Of a stretch of DNA of 64,000 bases, positions 18,638 to 27,089 are shown in pieces (the first letter of the stretch is position 1; each line of letters opens with the position of its first letter). A program made the position numbers and the translations under genes. The notes beneath the pieces are model-generated. The model worked only from the letters and a program-made list of their open reading frames with translations, was not told the origin of the DNA and did not search any database. Location: NCBI GenBank assembly GCA_002339265.1, contig DDKG01000178.1, positions 1-64,000 of the forward strand, in the 5' to 3' direction. This DNA is from Massilia sp. UBA2604 (GTDB lineage Bacteria > Pseudomonadota > Gammaproteobacteria > Burkholderiales > Burkholderiaceae_D).

Positions 18638-19651
18638 ATGCTCCGCCCTTCCCAGTCATTTCTGACACTCGGCATTGCCTGCCTTTGCGCTGCCCCTGCC
18701 GCATTCGCACAGCTCTCCGCGCATCGCCTCGATAATGGCGTGGTGCAGGCGCGCGTCTCCGAAGTGGCCGGAGGCCGCCTGCTGTCGTTCGCACTCCAGG
18801 GTAAGCCGAATTTCTTGCTTGTCGACGAAGCCGCTGGCGATCCGGGGCACGCGCCGAATGCGCGCTCGAACCACATCCCCTACCAGGGCCATGAGGTCTG
18901 GATCGGTCCGCAACGCGAATGGTGGGTGCACCAGGACATCAATCCAGCGCGCGCCGCCGCGCGAGCGGCCTGGCCGCCGGATCCGTGGCTCAGCCTTGCG
19001 AAGTACACGCTGGTGGAGAAGAAGCCCGACGAGATCACGCTCGACAGTCCCGCCAGTCCCGTGTCGGGCATCCTGCTGCGCAAGCACTACGCCCTGGTCG
19101 CAGGCAAGCCGAACAGCCTGCGGCTGGAAGCCGAAGCGAGCAACCGCAGCGGCAAGCTGGCGGGTCGCGATATCTGGTTCAATACGCGGGTGCCGTCGCA
19201 GACGTGGGCCTACGTCCCGGTGGCGGCGCACGAAGACGTGCGGATCGAACCGGCCGGGGCGCTGCGCTACACGCTGGACGACGGCGTGCTGTCGCTGGAC
19301 CTGCCAGCACCCGGAGAGCCCGCGCGCAAGGGCAAGCTGTTCGCCCAGCCCGCGAGTGGCTGGCTGGCGGCGTTTCGCGATGGTCAGGCCCTGGTGATCC
19401 AGTTTGTCCACCAGCCGCGCGCCGCGATCCATCCAGACCAGGGCCAGGTGGAGCTGTACCAGGACGCTGACGCGGGCGCACCGGACAAGGGCTTGCTGGA
19501 GCTCGAAATGCACGCGCCGTATGTCGAGCTGGCGCCCGGCCAATCGATGACGGCGTCGGAGCTGTGGACCATCCTGCCTTACGACGGTCCGGCAACCCGC
19601 GACGCCCATCTGGCGTTCCTGCGCCGGCATGCGGCGCAGCTTGGAATGTGA
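18638..19651 (+). CDS. DUF4380 domain protein (secreted)
   Basis: A 337-residue exported protein with a Sec signal (core FLTLGIACLCAAPAAFAQ). The body is beta-rich and matches what I recognise as DUF4380, a family with a galactose-mutarotase-like sandwich fold but no proven activity. Visible features include NHIPYQGHEVWIGPQREWW and HAPYVELAPGQSMTASELW. The ATG at 18638 is chosen because it begins the signal peptide; the frame is open 32 codons earlier. It converges on the galacturonate operon's lactonase gene. A role in binding or processing a plant sugar is an inference from the fold and location. Confidence 0.65.
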   Translation: MLRPSQSFLTLGIACLCAAPAAFAQLSAHRLDNGVVQARVSEVAGGRLLSFALQGKPNFLLVDEAAGDPGHAPNARSNHIPYQGHEVWIGPQREWWVHQDINPARAAARAAWPPDPWLSLAKYTLVEKKPDEITLDSPASPVSGILLRKHYALVAGKPNSLRLEAEASNRSGKLAGRDIWFNTRVPSQTWAYVPVAAHEDVRIEPAGALRYTLDDGVLSLDLPAPGEPARKGKLFAQPASGWLAAFRDGQALVIQFVHQPRAAIHPDQGQVELYQDADAGAPDKGLLELEMHAPYVELAPGQSMTASELWTILPYDGPATRDAHLAFLRRHAAQLGM

Positions 19652-19668
19652 TTCTGCTGGTTGAACGC

Positions 19669-19703
19669 GTGGGCGGCAAAGCCGACTGCGCGTCCCGGCC
19701 CAC
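19669..19703. terminator. Weak stem-loop between convergent genes
   Basis: GTGGGC (19669-19674) pairs with GCCCAC (19698-19703) around a GC-rich loop, between the stops of the DUF4380 and lactonase genes. There is no clean T tract on either side, so termination is only suspected. Confidence 0.25.
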
Positions 19704-19704
19704 C

Positions 19705-20586
19705 CTACATGAACGGCGTCTCGGCTACGCCCTGTACACCAGCACGCAGCAACATCACCGCACCGGCGTCCCCTCCCGTGCCGGGATCGATCGACGTCAC
19801 CAGCAGCAGATCGAGATCCGGCCCGCCAAATGCGCACATCGACGGCTTGGCCATCGGCAGCTCGATCTCCCGATCGAGCTTGCCCGCCGGGGTATAGCGC
19901 TGCACCACCCCGCCATCGTTGGCGCAGGTCCAGTAGCAGCCGTCGGCGTCGACCGCGGCGCCATCCGGCCGGCCCTTCTGGCCGTTCAGGTCGAGGAACA
20001 CCCGTTCGCCATGCGGCAAGCCGGCGTCGACGTCGTAGTCATAGGCCCAGACGGTGCGGCGCTGGGGATGGGAGTCGGACAGGTACATCGTCTTCCCGTC
20101 CGGAGACCAGGCCAGCCCGTTCTGGGTCAGCATGCTCGACACCACCGGCCCATGCAGGCCGCCGCCGCTCGAGTAGCGATACAGCCCGCCGACCGCGCGC
20201 GCGGCGGCCATGTCCATGAACATGGTGCCGCTCCAGAAGCGTCCCTGGCGGTCGCAGCGCCCGTCGTTGAAGCGCATGCCCTCGCCCAGGTCGGAGGCTG
20301 GCGGCGCGGCCAGCCGGCTGGCGCCGACCGAGCCGTCGTCGTGCAGGTCGAGGTGGAAGATACCGCTTTCCATCCCCGCCACCAGGCCGCCACCGCTGCT
20401 CGCGGCGATGCAGGCCACCATCTCCGGCGCCAGCCAGCGGCGCAGTTCCCCGCTGGCGTGGTCGCGCCGCCAGATGCGGCGCGCGGGAATGTCGACCCAG
20501 TACCAGGCCTGTTCCCCCGCATGCCACATCGGGCTCTCACCGGTCGCGCAGTGCACGCCGGCGACGATTTCCATTTCCATCGACAT
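19705..20586 (-). CDS. SMP-30/gluconolactonase-family lactonase (probable galactarolactonase)
   Basis: A 293-residue six-bladed propeller lactonase. The divalent-metal ligands expected of SMP-30 enzymes are present: E17 (TGESPMW), N107 (RFNDGRCD), N156 (QNGLAWSPDG) and D208 (RPDGAAVDADG). Uronate dehydrogenase makes galactaro-1,5-lactone, which must be opened before galactarate dehydratase can act; this is the only lactonase in the locus and it is the last gene of the kdgD operon (2 bp after the MFS gene). The substrate is thus inferred to be galactaro- or glucaro-lactone, as for UxuL-type lactonases, rather than gluconolactone. Confidence 0.85.
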   Translation of the reverse strand: MSMEMEIVAGVHCATGESPMWHAGEQAWYWVDIPARRIWRRDHASGELRRWLAPEMVACIAASSGGGLVAGMESGIFHLDLHDDGSVGASRLAAPPASDLGEGMRFNDGRCDRQGRFWSGTMFMDMAAARAVGGLYRYSSGGGLHGPVVSSMLTQNGLAWSPDGKTMYLSDSHPQRRTVWAYDYDVDAGLPHGERVFLDLNGQKGRPDGAAVDADGCYWTCANDGGVVQRYTPAGKLDREIELPMAKPSMCAFGGPDLDLLLVTSIDPGTGGDAGAVMLLRAGVQGVAETPFM

Positions 20587-20588
20587 CC

Positions 20589-21983
20589 TTACAGGTCCTT
20601 GATTTCACGGTGCTGCGGCACCAGCGCCTTCATCACGCACCAGGCCACCAGATAGGCCAGCGCGCAGATCGAGAACATGATCATGTATCCGGTCGACAGC
20701 TGGCCCAGCGCGCCATAATAGTCGAACAGCCAGCCACCGAGCTTGGTCAGCAGCACGCCGCCCAGGCCGCCGGCCATGCCGCCGATGCCGACCACCGAGC
20801 CGACGCTATGTTTCGGGAACATGTCCGAGACCGTCGTGAACAGGTTGGCCGACCAGGCCTGGTGGGCCGAGGCGCCGATGCCGATCAGGATCACGGGAAT
20901 CCAGAAGCCCAGGTAGCCCAGCGGCTGCGCCAGCAGCACCACCAGCGGGCACAGGGCGATCAGCAGCATGGCGCGCATGCGGCCGTGGTAGATGTCGGCG
21001 CCGCGGTTCAGGAAGTAGGTCGGGAGCCAACCGCCGCCAATGCTGCCCACCATCGTCATGCTGTACAGGACCGCGAGCGGCAGGATCATGGCAGTGGCCG
21101 ACATGCCGTATTGCGCCGACATGTACTTCGGCAGCCAGAACAGGAAGAACCACCACACGCCATCGGTCAGGAATTTACCGGCGACGAAGGCCCAGGTCTG
21201 GCGGTAGCCGAGCAGCTTGAACCACGAGCTCTTCGCGACTTGCGTGTTGTCCACCGCGGCCGGGCTGACGCCGGCATCGCTGTTGATGTAGGCCAGTTCG
21301 GCCGCGCCGACGCGCGGCGAGCGTTCCGGCACGTCGTACAGCCAGATCCAGATCCCCATCCAGACGAAACCGATGGCGCCGATCACGATGAAGGCTGCCT
21401 GCCAGCCCCAGAACTCGGCGATCACAGGCACCGTCAGCGGCGCCAGGATGGCGCCGACGTTGGCGCCCGAGTTGAAGATGCCGGTCGCGAACGAGCGCTC
21501 GCGCTTGGGGAAGTATTCAGCGGTGGCCTTGATCGCGGCCGGGAAGTTGCCGGCTTCGCCGATGGCGAGGATCGCGCGGCCGATCATGAAGCCGGCAATC
21601 GACACCGGCACCACGGCCAGCCCGATGGAGGTAAACACGGTGTTGACCGCCTCGCCGATCCAGATCGCGTAAGCGTGGGCGATGGCGCCGAGCGACCACA
21701 CGACGATGGCCAGCACATAGGCGCGCTTGGTGCCCATGCGGTCGATCACGCGGCCGGCGAACAGCATCGAGATTGCGTAGACGAACTGGAAGGTGGCTGC
21801 GATGTTCGCGTAGTCGGTATTGGACCAGCCGAATTCGGCGGACAACATCGGTGCGAGCAGGCTGAGGACCTGGCGGTCCAGGTAGTTGATGGTGGTGGCG
21901 AAAAACAGCAGTGCGCAAATCGTCCAGCGATACTTGCCCACCACCGTCTGTGCCGGTGCGAGGTCGATGACTTGCTGATTCAT
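20589..21983 (-). CDS. MFS transporter, hexuronate (ExuT-like) type
   Basis: A 464-residue inner-membrane carrier with 12 predicted helices. The opening NYLDRQVLSLLAPM and the GEAGNFPAAIKATAEYFPKRER loop are typical of the anion:cation symporter subfamily that includes ExuT, GarP and GudP. Context in the galacturonate operon makes galacturonate, or its di-acid galactarate, the likely substrate. It is 71 bp downstream of the aldehyde dehydrogenase and 2 bp upstream of the lactonase gene. Confidence 0.88.
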   Translation of the reverse strand: MNQQVIDLAPAQTVVGKYRWTICALLFFATTINYLDRQVLSLLAPMLSAEFGWSNTDYANIAATFQFVYAISMLFAGRVIDRMGTKRAYVLAIVVWSLGAIAHAYAIWIGEAVNTVFTSIGLAVVPVSIAGFMIGRAILAIGEAGNFPAAIKATAEYFPKRERSFATGIFNSGANVGAILAPLTVPVIAEFWGWQAAFIVIGAIGFVWMGIWIWLYDVPERSPRVGAAELAYINSDAGVSPAAVDNTQVAKSSWFKLLGYRQTWAFVAGKFLTDGVWWFFLFWLPKYMSAQYGMSATAMILPLAVLYSMTMVGSIGGGWLPTYFLNRGADIYHGRMRAMLLIALCPLVVLLAQPLGYLGFWIPVILIGIGASAHQAWSANLFTTVSDMFPKHSVGSVVGIGGMAGGLGGVLLTKLGGWLFDYYGALGQLSTGYMIMFSICALAYLVAWCVMKALVPQHREIKDL

Positions 21984-22054
21984 GGTGATCAGTTCTTTAC
22001 AAGTTAAAACAGCCGGTGTCTCCCCCGGCTGGTGCTGCGATAGAAACTAAGGCG

Positions 22055-23641
22055 TTACGCTTTCCCTCCGGCTTGCAGGGCGCCGTCCAGCAGGCGCGCG
22101 ACACCCAGCGGGTTTTCGTCGCGCAGCGCTTCCGGCAGCAGGTTGGCAGGCACGTTCTGGTAGCACACCGGCCGCAGGAAGCGGTCGATCGCGCTGGCGC
22201 CGACCGAGGTGGTGCGGCTGTCGCTGGTGGCCGGGAACGGGCCGCCGTGGACCATGGCATGCGACACTTCGACGCCCGTCGGGAAACCGTTGAACAGCAC
22301 GCGGCCGGCCTTGCGTTCCAGGACCGGCAGCAGCGCGCCGGCCAGGCCGTGGTCGCCCGCCTGGGCGTGGACGGTGGCGGTCAGCTGGCCGTGCAGCGCC
22401 TCGGCGGCCTTGAGCAGCTGGTCGGCGTCCTTGAAGCGCACCAGCACCGCGGCCGGGCCGAACACTTCGTCTTCGAGCGCCGTGTTGCCGAGATAGGTGT
22501 CGGCGTCGCACAGGTACAGTGCGGCGCGCGCTGCGCAACCCGTGCCCTGCTCGCCGCCCTGGGCCACCAGCTGCAGGCCCTCGACCTGGCCGAACTTGGC
22601 CACGCCGGTGTTGTACGCTTCATGGATGCCGGCGGTGAGCATGGTGCCGGCGCCCTTGCCTGCCAGCGCCTCTCCGGCGGCCTTGACGAAGGCGTCAAGG
22701 TCGGCGCCTTCGAGCGCGAACACCAGGCCCGGATTGGTGCAGAACTGGCCGACGCCCAGCGTCAGCGAATCAACAAAAGCCTGCGCCAGGCCGGCGCCAC
22801 CGGCCTGCAGCGCGGCCGGCAGCAGGAACACCGGATTCACGCTGCTCATCTCGGCGTAGACCGGAATCGGCTCGTTGCGACCGGCGGCGGTGCGCATCAG
22901 CGCGGTGCCGCCCTGGCGCGAGCCGGTAAAGCCCACCGCCTTGATCGCAGGGTGCGCCACCAGCTGCTGGCCGACGGTGCGACCGTCGCCGTACAGCATC
23001 GAGAACACGCCTTCCGGCATGCCGGCTTCCTTCGCGGCGCGCTGCACGGCGCGGCCGACCAGTTCCGAAGTGCCCGGGTGGGCCGCATGGGCCTTGACCA
23101 CCACCGGGCAGCCTGCGGCCAGCGCCGAGGCGGTATCGCCGCCGGCGACCGAGAACGCCAGCGGGAAGTTACTGGCGCCGAACACGGCGACCGGGCCGAG
23201 ACCGATCTTGCGCAGGCGCAGGTCGGGACGCGGCGGCGCGCGATCCGGCAGCGCGCTGTCGATGGTCGCATCCATGAAGTAACCGTCACGCACCACTTTT
23301 GCGAACAGGCGCAGCTGGGTCACGGTGCGCATCCGCTCGCCTTCCAGGCGCGCCTGCGGCAGGCCGGTCTCTTGCATCGCGCGTTCGATCAGTTCCGGGC
23401 CGACGGCCAGGATCTGTTCGGCGATCGCTTCCAGGAATTGGGCGCGTTTTTCCAGCGGCAGTGCGCGGTATGGGTCGAAGGCCTGGCCAGCCAGCGCGCA
23501 GGCGCGCTCGACGTCGGCGCCGGTGGCCTGGCCGAAGCCCGGCTCCAGGTTGGCGCGGGTGGACGGGTTGAAGCCGAAGGCTTCGCCGGCAGTGCCGCGT
23601 ACGCACTGCTGGCCAATGATCATTTCACCGAGAATCGTCAT
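22055..23641 (-). CDS. 2,5-dioxovalerate (alpha-ketoglutaric semialdehyde) dehydrogenase
   Basis: A 528-residue NAD(P)-dependent aldehyde dehydrogenase. The active-site Cys is C301 in [13 protein letters not shown] and the general base is E264 in [19 protein letters not shown] and GFTGSRQGG line the cofactor site. The long form with a CTNPG active site is the class used for 2,5-dioxovalerate. It lies 2 bp after kdgD, whose product is its substrate, so it would complete the pathway by making 2-oxoglutarate. The gene is the second in the operon kdgD - this gene - MFS - lactonase. Confidence 0.93.
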   Translation of the reverse strand: MTILGEMIIGQQCVRGTAGEAFGFNPSTRANLEPGFGQATGADVERACALAGQAFDPYRALPLEKRAQFLEAIAEQILAVGPELIERAMQETGLPQARLEGERMRTVTQLRLFAKVVRDGYFMDATIDSALPDRAPPRPDLRLRKIGLGPVAVFGASNFPLAFSVAGGDTASALAAGCPVVVKAHAAHPGTSELVGRAVQRAAKEAGMPEGVFSMLYGDGRTVGQQLVAHPAIKAVGFTGSRQGGTALMRTAAGRNEPIPVYAEMSSVNPVFLLPAALQAGGAGLAQAFVDSLTLGVGQFCTNPGLVFALEGADLDAFVKAAGEALAGKGAGTMLTAGIHEAYNTGVAKFGQVEGLQLVAQGGEQGTGCAARAALYLCDADTYLGNTALEDEVFGPAAVLVRFKDADQLLKAAEALHGQLTATVHAQAGDHGLAGALLPVLERKAGRVLFNGFPTGVEVSHAMVHGGPFPATSDSRTTSVGASAIDRFLRPVCYQNVPANLLPEALRDENPLGVARLLDGALQAGGKA

Positions 23642-23643
23642 GA

Positions 23644-24555
23644 TTACAGCACTCCGTTCTTTTTCAGCAGATCCAGTAGCATCTGGTCTTCTTCGGCGGT
23701 CAGGTCGGTGAGCGGCGGACGCACAGGGCCGGCGCTGTGGCCGACCAGGCGCGCGCCGGCCTTGATGATGCTGACGGCGTAGCCGGCCTTACGGTTGCGG
23801 ATCTCGAGGTAAGGCAGGAAGAAGTCGTCGATCAGGCGGTTGGTGGTGTCGGTGTCGCCGGCGGCGGTAGCATGGTAGAAGTCCATCGCCAGTTGCGGCA
23901 CGAAGTTGAACACGGCCGAGGAGTAGACCGGGGTGCCCAGGGCTTTATAGGCGCCGGCATACACTTCTGCGGTCGGCAGGCCGCCCAGGTAGCTGAAGCG
24001 GTCGCCCAGCTTGCGCCAGATCGAGACCATCAGTTCGATGTCGCCGTTGCCGTCCTTGAAGCCGATCAGGTTCGGGCAGCGGTCGGCCAGCTTGGCCAGC
24101 GAATCCGGGGTCAGGCGGCAGTTGGCGCGGTTGTACACCACGACGCCGATCTTGACCGAGCGGCACACCGCCTCGACGTGGGCGATCAGGCCGTCCTGGC
24201 TGGCTTCGGTCAGGTAGTGCGGCAGCAGCAGCAGGCCCTTGGCGCCCTGGCGCTCGGCTTCTTGTGCATGGGCGATGGCGGTGCGGGTCGGGCCGCCGCA
24301 ACCTGCCAGGATCGGCACCACGCCGTCGCAGGTGTCGACCGCGGTCTTGATGATCTGGCCGTATTCTTCACCGTGCAGCGAGAAGTATTCGCCGGTGCCG
24401 CCGGCGGCGAACAGCGCAGTCGCGCCGAACGGCGCCAGCCACTCGAGGCGCGCCGCATAGCCTTTCGGATCGAACTCGCCCTGCGCGTCGAAGTCGGTAA
24501 TCGGGAAAGACAGCAGGCCGTGCGACAGGACTTGCTTGAGTTCATTTGGTTGCAT
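23644..24555 (-). CDS. kdgD: 5-dehydro-4-deoxyglucarate dehydratase
   Basis: A 303-residue DHDPS/NAL-superfamily barrel that decarboxylates and dehydrates 5-dehydro-4-deoxyglucarate to 2,5-dioxovalerate. The Schiff-base lysine is K167 in [11 protein letters not shown], the catalytic tyrosine is Y141 in VVVYNRANC, and GGTGEYFSL is the substrate-carboxylate loop. GGAG lies 8 bases before the ATG. It is the first gene of a four-gene operon and is separated from a GntR gene in the same orientation by 124 bp that hold a palindromic operator candidate. Confidence 0.95.
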   Translation of the reverse strand: MQPNELKQVLSHGLLSFPITDFDAQGEFDPKGYAARLEWLAPFGATALFAAGGTGEYFSLHGEEYGQIIKTAVDTCDGVVPILAGCGGPTRTAIAHAQEAERQGAKGLLLLPHYLTEASQDGLIAHVEAVCRSVKIGVVVYNRANCRLTPDSLAKLADRCPNLIGFKDGNGDIELMVSIWRKLGDRFSYLGGLPTAEVYAGAYKALGTPVYSSAVFNFVPQLAMDFYHATAAGDTDTTNRLIDDFFLPYLEIRNRKAGYAVSIIKAGARLVGHSAGPVRPPLTDLTAEEDQMLLDLLKKNGVL

Positions 24556-24621
24556 TACTAGGTCTCCGTAGGTCTAGGTGTTGGACGAAAAGTAGTTCGA
24601 TAAGGCATATGCCAAAATCAA

Positions 24622-24641
24622 GTTGTAAGTCATCGTACAAC
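24622..24641. promoter_or_regulatory. Candidate GntR operator upstream of kdgD
   Basis: GTTGTA (24622-24627) and TACAAC (24636-24641) form a perfect 6-bp inverted repeat with 8 bases between, 67 bp before the kdgD start. FadR-type GntR regulators of sugar acids (DgoR, UxuR classes) bind symmetric TTGTA/TACAA or TGGT/ACCA half-sites. A second perfect palindrome, GGCATATGCC, lies at 24604-24613. The first is the more likely operator for the adjacent 242-residue regulator. Confidence 0.55.
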
Positions 24642-24679
24642 CTAGCGAAGTCGGCCGCAAGCAAAATGTGCGGCTATTT

Positions 24680-25408
24680 TCAGTTGAGTGCTCCTTCCAG
24701 GCGGCGCTGCGCCTGCACCAGGCGTTCGCGGCTATTGGACAGATGGGTGCGCATCGCGGCGCGCGCCGCTTCAGGGTCACGCCGCTCAATGGCGCGGTAG
24801 ATGTCGTCGTGCTCGCGGCTGACGCGCTCGAGGAAATCGGCGGGCTTGTCCTGCTCCAGCTTGGGCGTATCCAGGCGCGCGCGCGGGATGATGGCGTTGC
24901 CCAGCTGCTCGAGGATGTCGACGAAATAGCGGTTCCCGGTGGCCTGGGCGATCAGCAGGTGGAAGCGCTTGTCGGCGTCGACCGCCGACCTGCCCTCGGC
25001 CATCGCCTGCTGCATCTCGAGCAGCGCGCCGGCCAGCTCGTCGACCTGGTCCTCGCTGCGGCGGCTGGCAGCCAGGCCCGCTGTTTCAGTCTCCACACCG
25101 ATGCGCAGCTCGAGGATGGACAGCACGTCGCGCAGGGTCAGGATGTTTTCGGCGTCCAGGCCGAGCCCTGATTGCGGCCGGTCCAGCACGAAGGTGCCGA
25201 TGCCGTGCCGGGTCTGCACGAGCCCCGCCGCCTGCAGGTGCGAGATCGCCTCGCGCACCACGGTGCGGCTGACCCCGTATTGCGTCATCAGCGACGACTC
25301 GGTAGGCAGCTTGTCGCCCGGCTTGAGCATCCCTTCGCGGATGATGCCGGTGACCTGCTCCACCACGCCGTGTGCCAGACTGCGGTGCTTGCGCTGCGGG
25401 AGTACCAT
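24680..25408 (-). CDS. FadR-subfamily GntR regulator
   Basis: A 242-residue regulator with a GntR winged helix (about residues 12-80: LPTESSLMTQYGVSRTVVREA, then HGIGTFV) and an FCD effector domain (about 95-235) of all-helical type. It is first in line before the kdgD operon and transcribed the same way. Proximity suggests it represses kdgD through the TTGTA/TACAA palindrome downstream of its own gene, with a sugar acid or a pathway intermediate as inducer. Divergent from a second FadR-type gene. Confidence 0.9.
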   Translation of the reverse strand: MVLPQRKHRSLAHGVVEQVTGIIREGMLKPGDKLPTESSLMTQYGVSRTVVREAISHLQAAGLVQTRHGIGTFVLDRPQSGLGLDAENILTLRDVLSILELRIGVETETAGLAASRRSEDQVDELAGALLEMQQAMAEGRSAVDADKRFHLLIAQATGNRYFVDILEQLGNAIIPRARLDTPKLEQDKPADFLERVSREHDDIYRAIERRDPEAARAAMRTHLSNSRERLVQAQRRLEGALN

Positions 25409-25443
25409 GATTGCCTAAATAAGAAATGAATAGAAGTCCACTG

Positions 25444-25490
25444 ATTATACCTTAGCACAAGTCGTCAGACATCTTATGAGCAGACGTCTT
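25444..25490 (-). promoter_or_regulatory. Candidate promoter of the 242-residue GntR gene
   Basis: On the minus strand a perfect TATAAT (25449-25444) lies 36 bp before the ATG. No good -35 hexamer is found at 16-18 bp; instead an imperfect inverted repeat AAGTCGTC (25459-25466) / GACGTCTT (25483-25490) covers that position and could be an operator. Confidence 0.4.
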
Positions 25491-25515
25491 CTCTTGCACC
25501 ATTGGTATGTCCACC

Positions 25516-25554
25516 TTGCGGGATTGGTCTGGCCAAATTAGAATCATCTGACCG
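25516..25554 (+). promoter_or_regulatory. Promoter with palindromic operator, 231-residue GntR gene
   Basis: TTGCGG (25516-25521), 17-bp spacer, TAGAAT (25539-25544). The spacer holds the palindrome TTGGTCTGGCCAA (25524-25536), whose TGGTC/GRCCA half-sites match the FadR-class consensus TGGTCNGACCA. A degenerate second site TCATCTGACCG covers 25544-25554. Bound protein would block polymerase directly, so autoregulation by the gene just downstream is likely. Confidence 0.75.
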
Positions 25555-25596
25555 TCACCTACCCGCCGGTCATCACGCCGACGCCAACCCCGCCAC

Positions 25597-26292
25597 ATGA
25601 AAAAAGTCCCAGCAACTGCCGAACCAGGCCAGGAAACGCGGCTCTATCGCGTCGTCGCCGCGCGCATCCAGGATCTGATCCGCGACGAGAAGATCCAGCC
25701 CGGCACGCGGCTGCCGGCGGAGCGCGAACTGGCCGCCAAGCTGGAAGTCAGCCGGGCTTCGCTGCGTGAGGCGCTGATCGTGCTGGAACTGTCGGGGATC
25801 GTCGAAGTGCGCGGCGGCTCGGGCGTGTATGTCAGCGAAAAGGCGGTGGCGCCGTCCGACGTGCCGGAAGCCGGGCCGGGTCCATTCGAGGTGCTGGCCG
25901 CACGCCGCATGATCGAATCCGAGATCGCCGCCCTCGCCGCCAAGAACGCCACCGATTCGGCCATCGACGCCATCCTCAAGGCGGTCGAAGAGATGGAGCG
26001 CCAGCACGACGACCGCGCCAGCAACGAGAATGCCGACCGCAACTTCCACCTGGCGCTGGCGCGCGCCACCGGCAACACGGCCATGGTCGGCGTGATCGAA
26101 TACCTGTGGGCCCAGCGCGGCAGCCTGTGGCACAAGCTGAAGGAACACTTCCAGACCGAGGAATTGCGCAAGCAGACCCTGCTCGACCACCGCAACATCC
26201 TGGCCGCCATCGCCGCCCACGACGCACCCGGCGCCCGCGCCGCGATGCGCGCCCACCTGGAGCGCGTGACGAAGACTTTCTCGCGCGGCTGA
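25597..26292 (+). CDS. FadR-subfamily GntR regulator
   Basis: A 231-residue regulator with an N-terminal winged helix (about residues 10-80: LPAERELAAKLEVSRASLREA, RGGSGVYV) and an FCD domain (about 95-225). Its own promoter and those of the pectinase genes carry the same TTGGTCWGRCCAA palindrome, so it is the best candidate for the pectin regulon repressor. The ligand is probably an oligo- or mono-uronate product. It is divergent from the other GntR gene and 80 bp upstream of the acetylesterase gene, which has its own copy of the promoter. Confidence 0.9.
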   Translation: MKKVPATAEPGQETRLYRVVAARIQDLIRDEKIQPGTRLPAERELAAKLEVSRASLREALIVLELSGIVEVRGGSGVYVSEKAVAPSDVPEAGPGPFEVLAARRMIESEIAALAAKNATDSAIDAILKAVEEMERQHDDRASNENADRNFHLALARATGNTAMVGVIEYLWAQRGSLWHKLKEHFQTEELRKQTLLDHRNILAAIAAHDAPGARAAMRAHLERVTKTFSRG

Positions 26293-26306
26293 TCCCAGCC
26301 GCTCCG

Positions 26307-26347
26307 CGGCCTGACCGCTTGCTTAATTGGTCAGGCCAAAATAGAAT
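26307..26347 (+). promoter_or_regulatory. Promoter with palindromic operator, acetylesterase/PL1-CE8 operon
   Basis: TTGCTT (26319-26324), 17-bp spacer, TAGAAT (26342-26347), with the palindrome TTGGTCAGGCCAA at 26327-26339 inside the spacer. An upstream related site CGGCCTGACCG covers 26307-26317. The 29-bp promoter matches the one at 25516 at 24 positions. Confidence 0.75.
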
Positions 26348-26372
26348 CCGGCAAACCCTTTGGAGTTTGCCC

Positions 26373-27089
26373 ATGCCGTTTCGTCTTCGCGTTCTCCCCT
26401 TCCTGCTTTCCTTTCTCGCGGTCAACGCCGGTGCTGCTTCCGACAAGCCGCTGCGAATCATCCTCGTCGGCGACTCCACCATGGCCAGCAGCACCGGCTA
26501 TGGCGACGCCCTGTGCGCGCGCCTCAGCCCCGATACCGCTTGCCACAACCTGGCGCGTGGCGGCCGCAGCTCGGGGAGCTTCCGCGCCGAAGGACGCTGG
26601 GACGAGGTGCAGTCGCTGCTGCGGGCGGGCGACAAGTTCAGGGCCAGCTATGTCCTGATCCAGTTCGGGCACAACGACCAGCCGGGCAAGCCGGGGCGCT
26701 CGACTGACTACGTGACCGAGTTCCCGGCCAATATGCGACGCTACGTCGCTGAGGCACGGGCCGCCGGCGGCATCCCGGTGCTGGTGACACCGCTGACACG
26801 GCGCAGCTTCCGCGGCGCCTGGGTACACGACGACCTCGCGCCATGGTCGGACGCGGTGCGCCAGGTCGCGCGCGATACGAAGGCCGCACTGGTCGACCTG
26901 AACGCGCTGTCGATGGCCGACGTCCAGGCCATGGGGCCGCAGCAGGCCGACACCCTGGCCCGCGCAGGCGCCAACTTCGACCACACCCACGTCGGGCCGG
27001 CCGGCGCCGAGCGCTATGGAACCATGATGGCGCGCGAGTTACGACGCCAGGTTCCCGGCATGAGCGCCGCATTCGGGAGCGCCCAATGA
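26373..27089 (+). CDS. Rhamnogalacturonan acetylesterase (SGNH hydrolase)
   Basis: A 238-residue secreted SGNH esterase (CE12 type) that removes acetyl groups from rhamnogalacturonan. A Sec signal (core VLPFLLSFLAVNAGAA) comes first. Catalytic blocks: GDST (S35, block I), Gly in ARGGRSSGSF (block II), GHND (N101, block III) and DHTH (D203, H206, block V). The ATG at 26373 is chosen because it starts the signal peptide; the ORF is open earlier but overlaps the GntR gene. Its TGA overlaps the ATG of the PL1-CE8 gene (ATGA), so the two are coupled. Confidence 0.9.
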   Translation: MPFRLRVLPFLLSFLAVNAGAASDKPLRIILVGDSTMASSTGYGDALCARLSPDTACHNLARGGRSSGSFRAEGRWDEVQSLLRAGDKFRASYVLIQFGHNDQPGKPGRSTDYVTEFPANMRRYVAEARAAGGIPVLVTPLTRRSFRGAWVHDDLAPWSDAVRQVARDTKAALVDLNALSMADVQAMGPQQADTLARAGANFDHTHVGPAGAERYGTMMARELRRQVPGMSAAFGSAQ

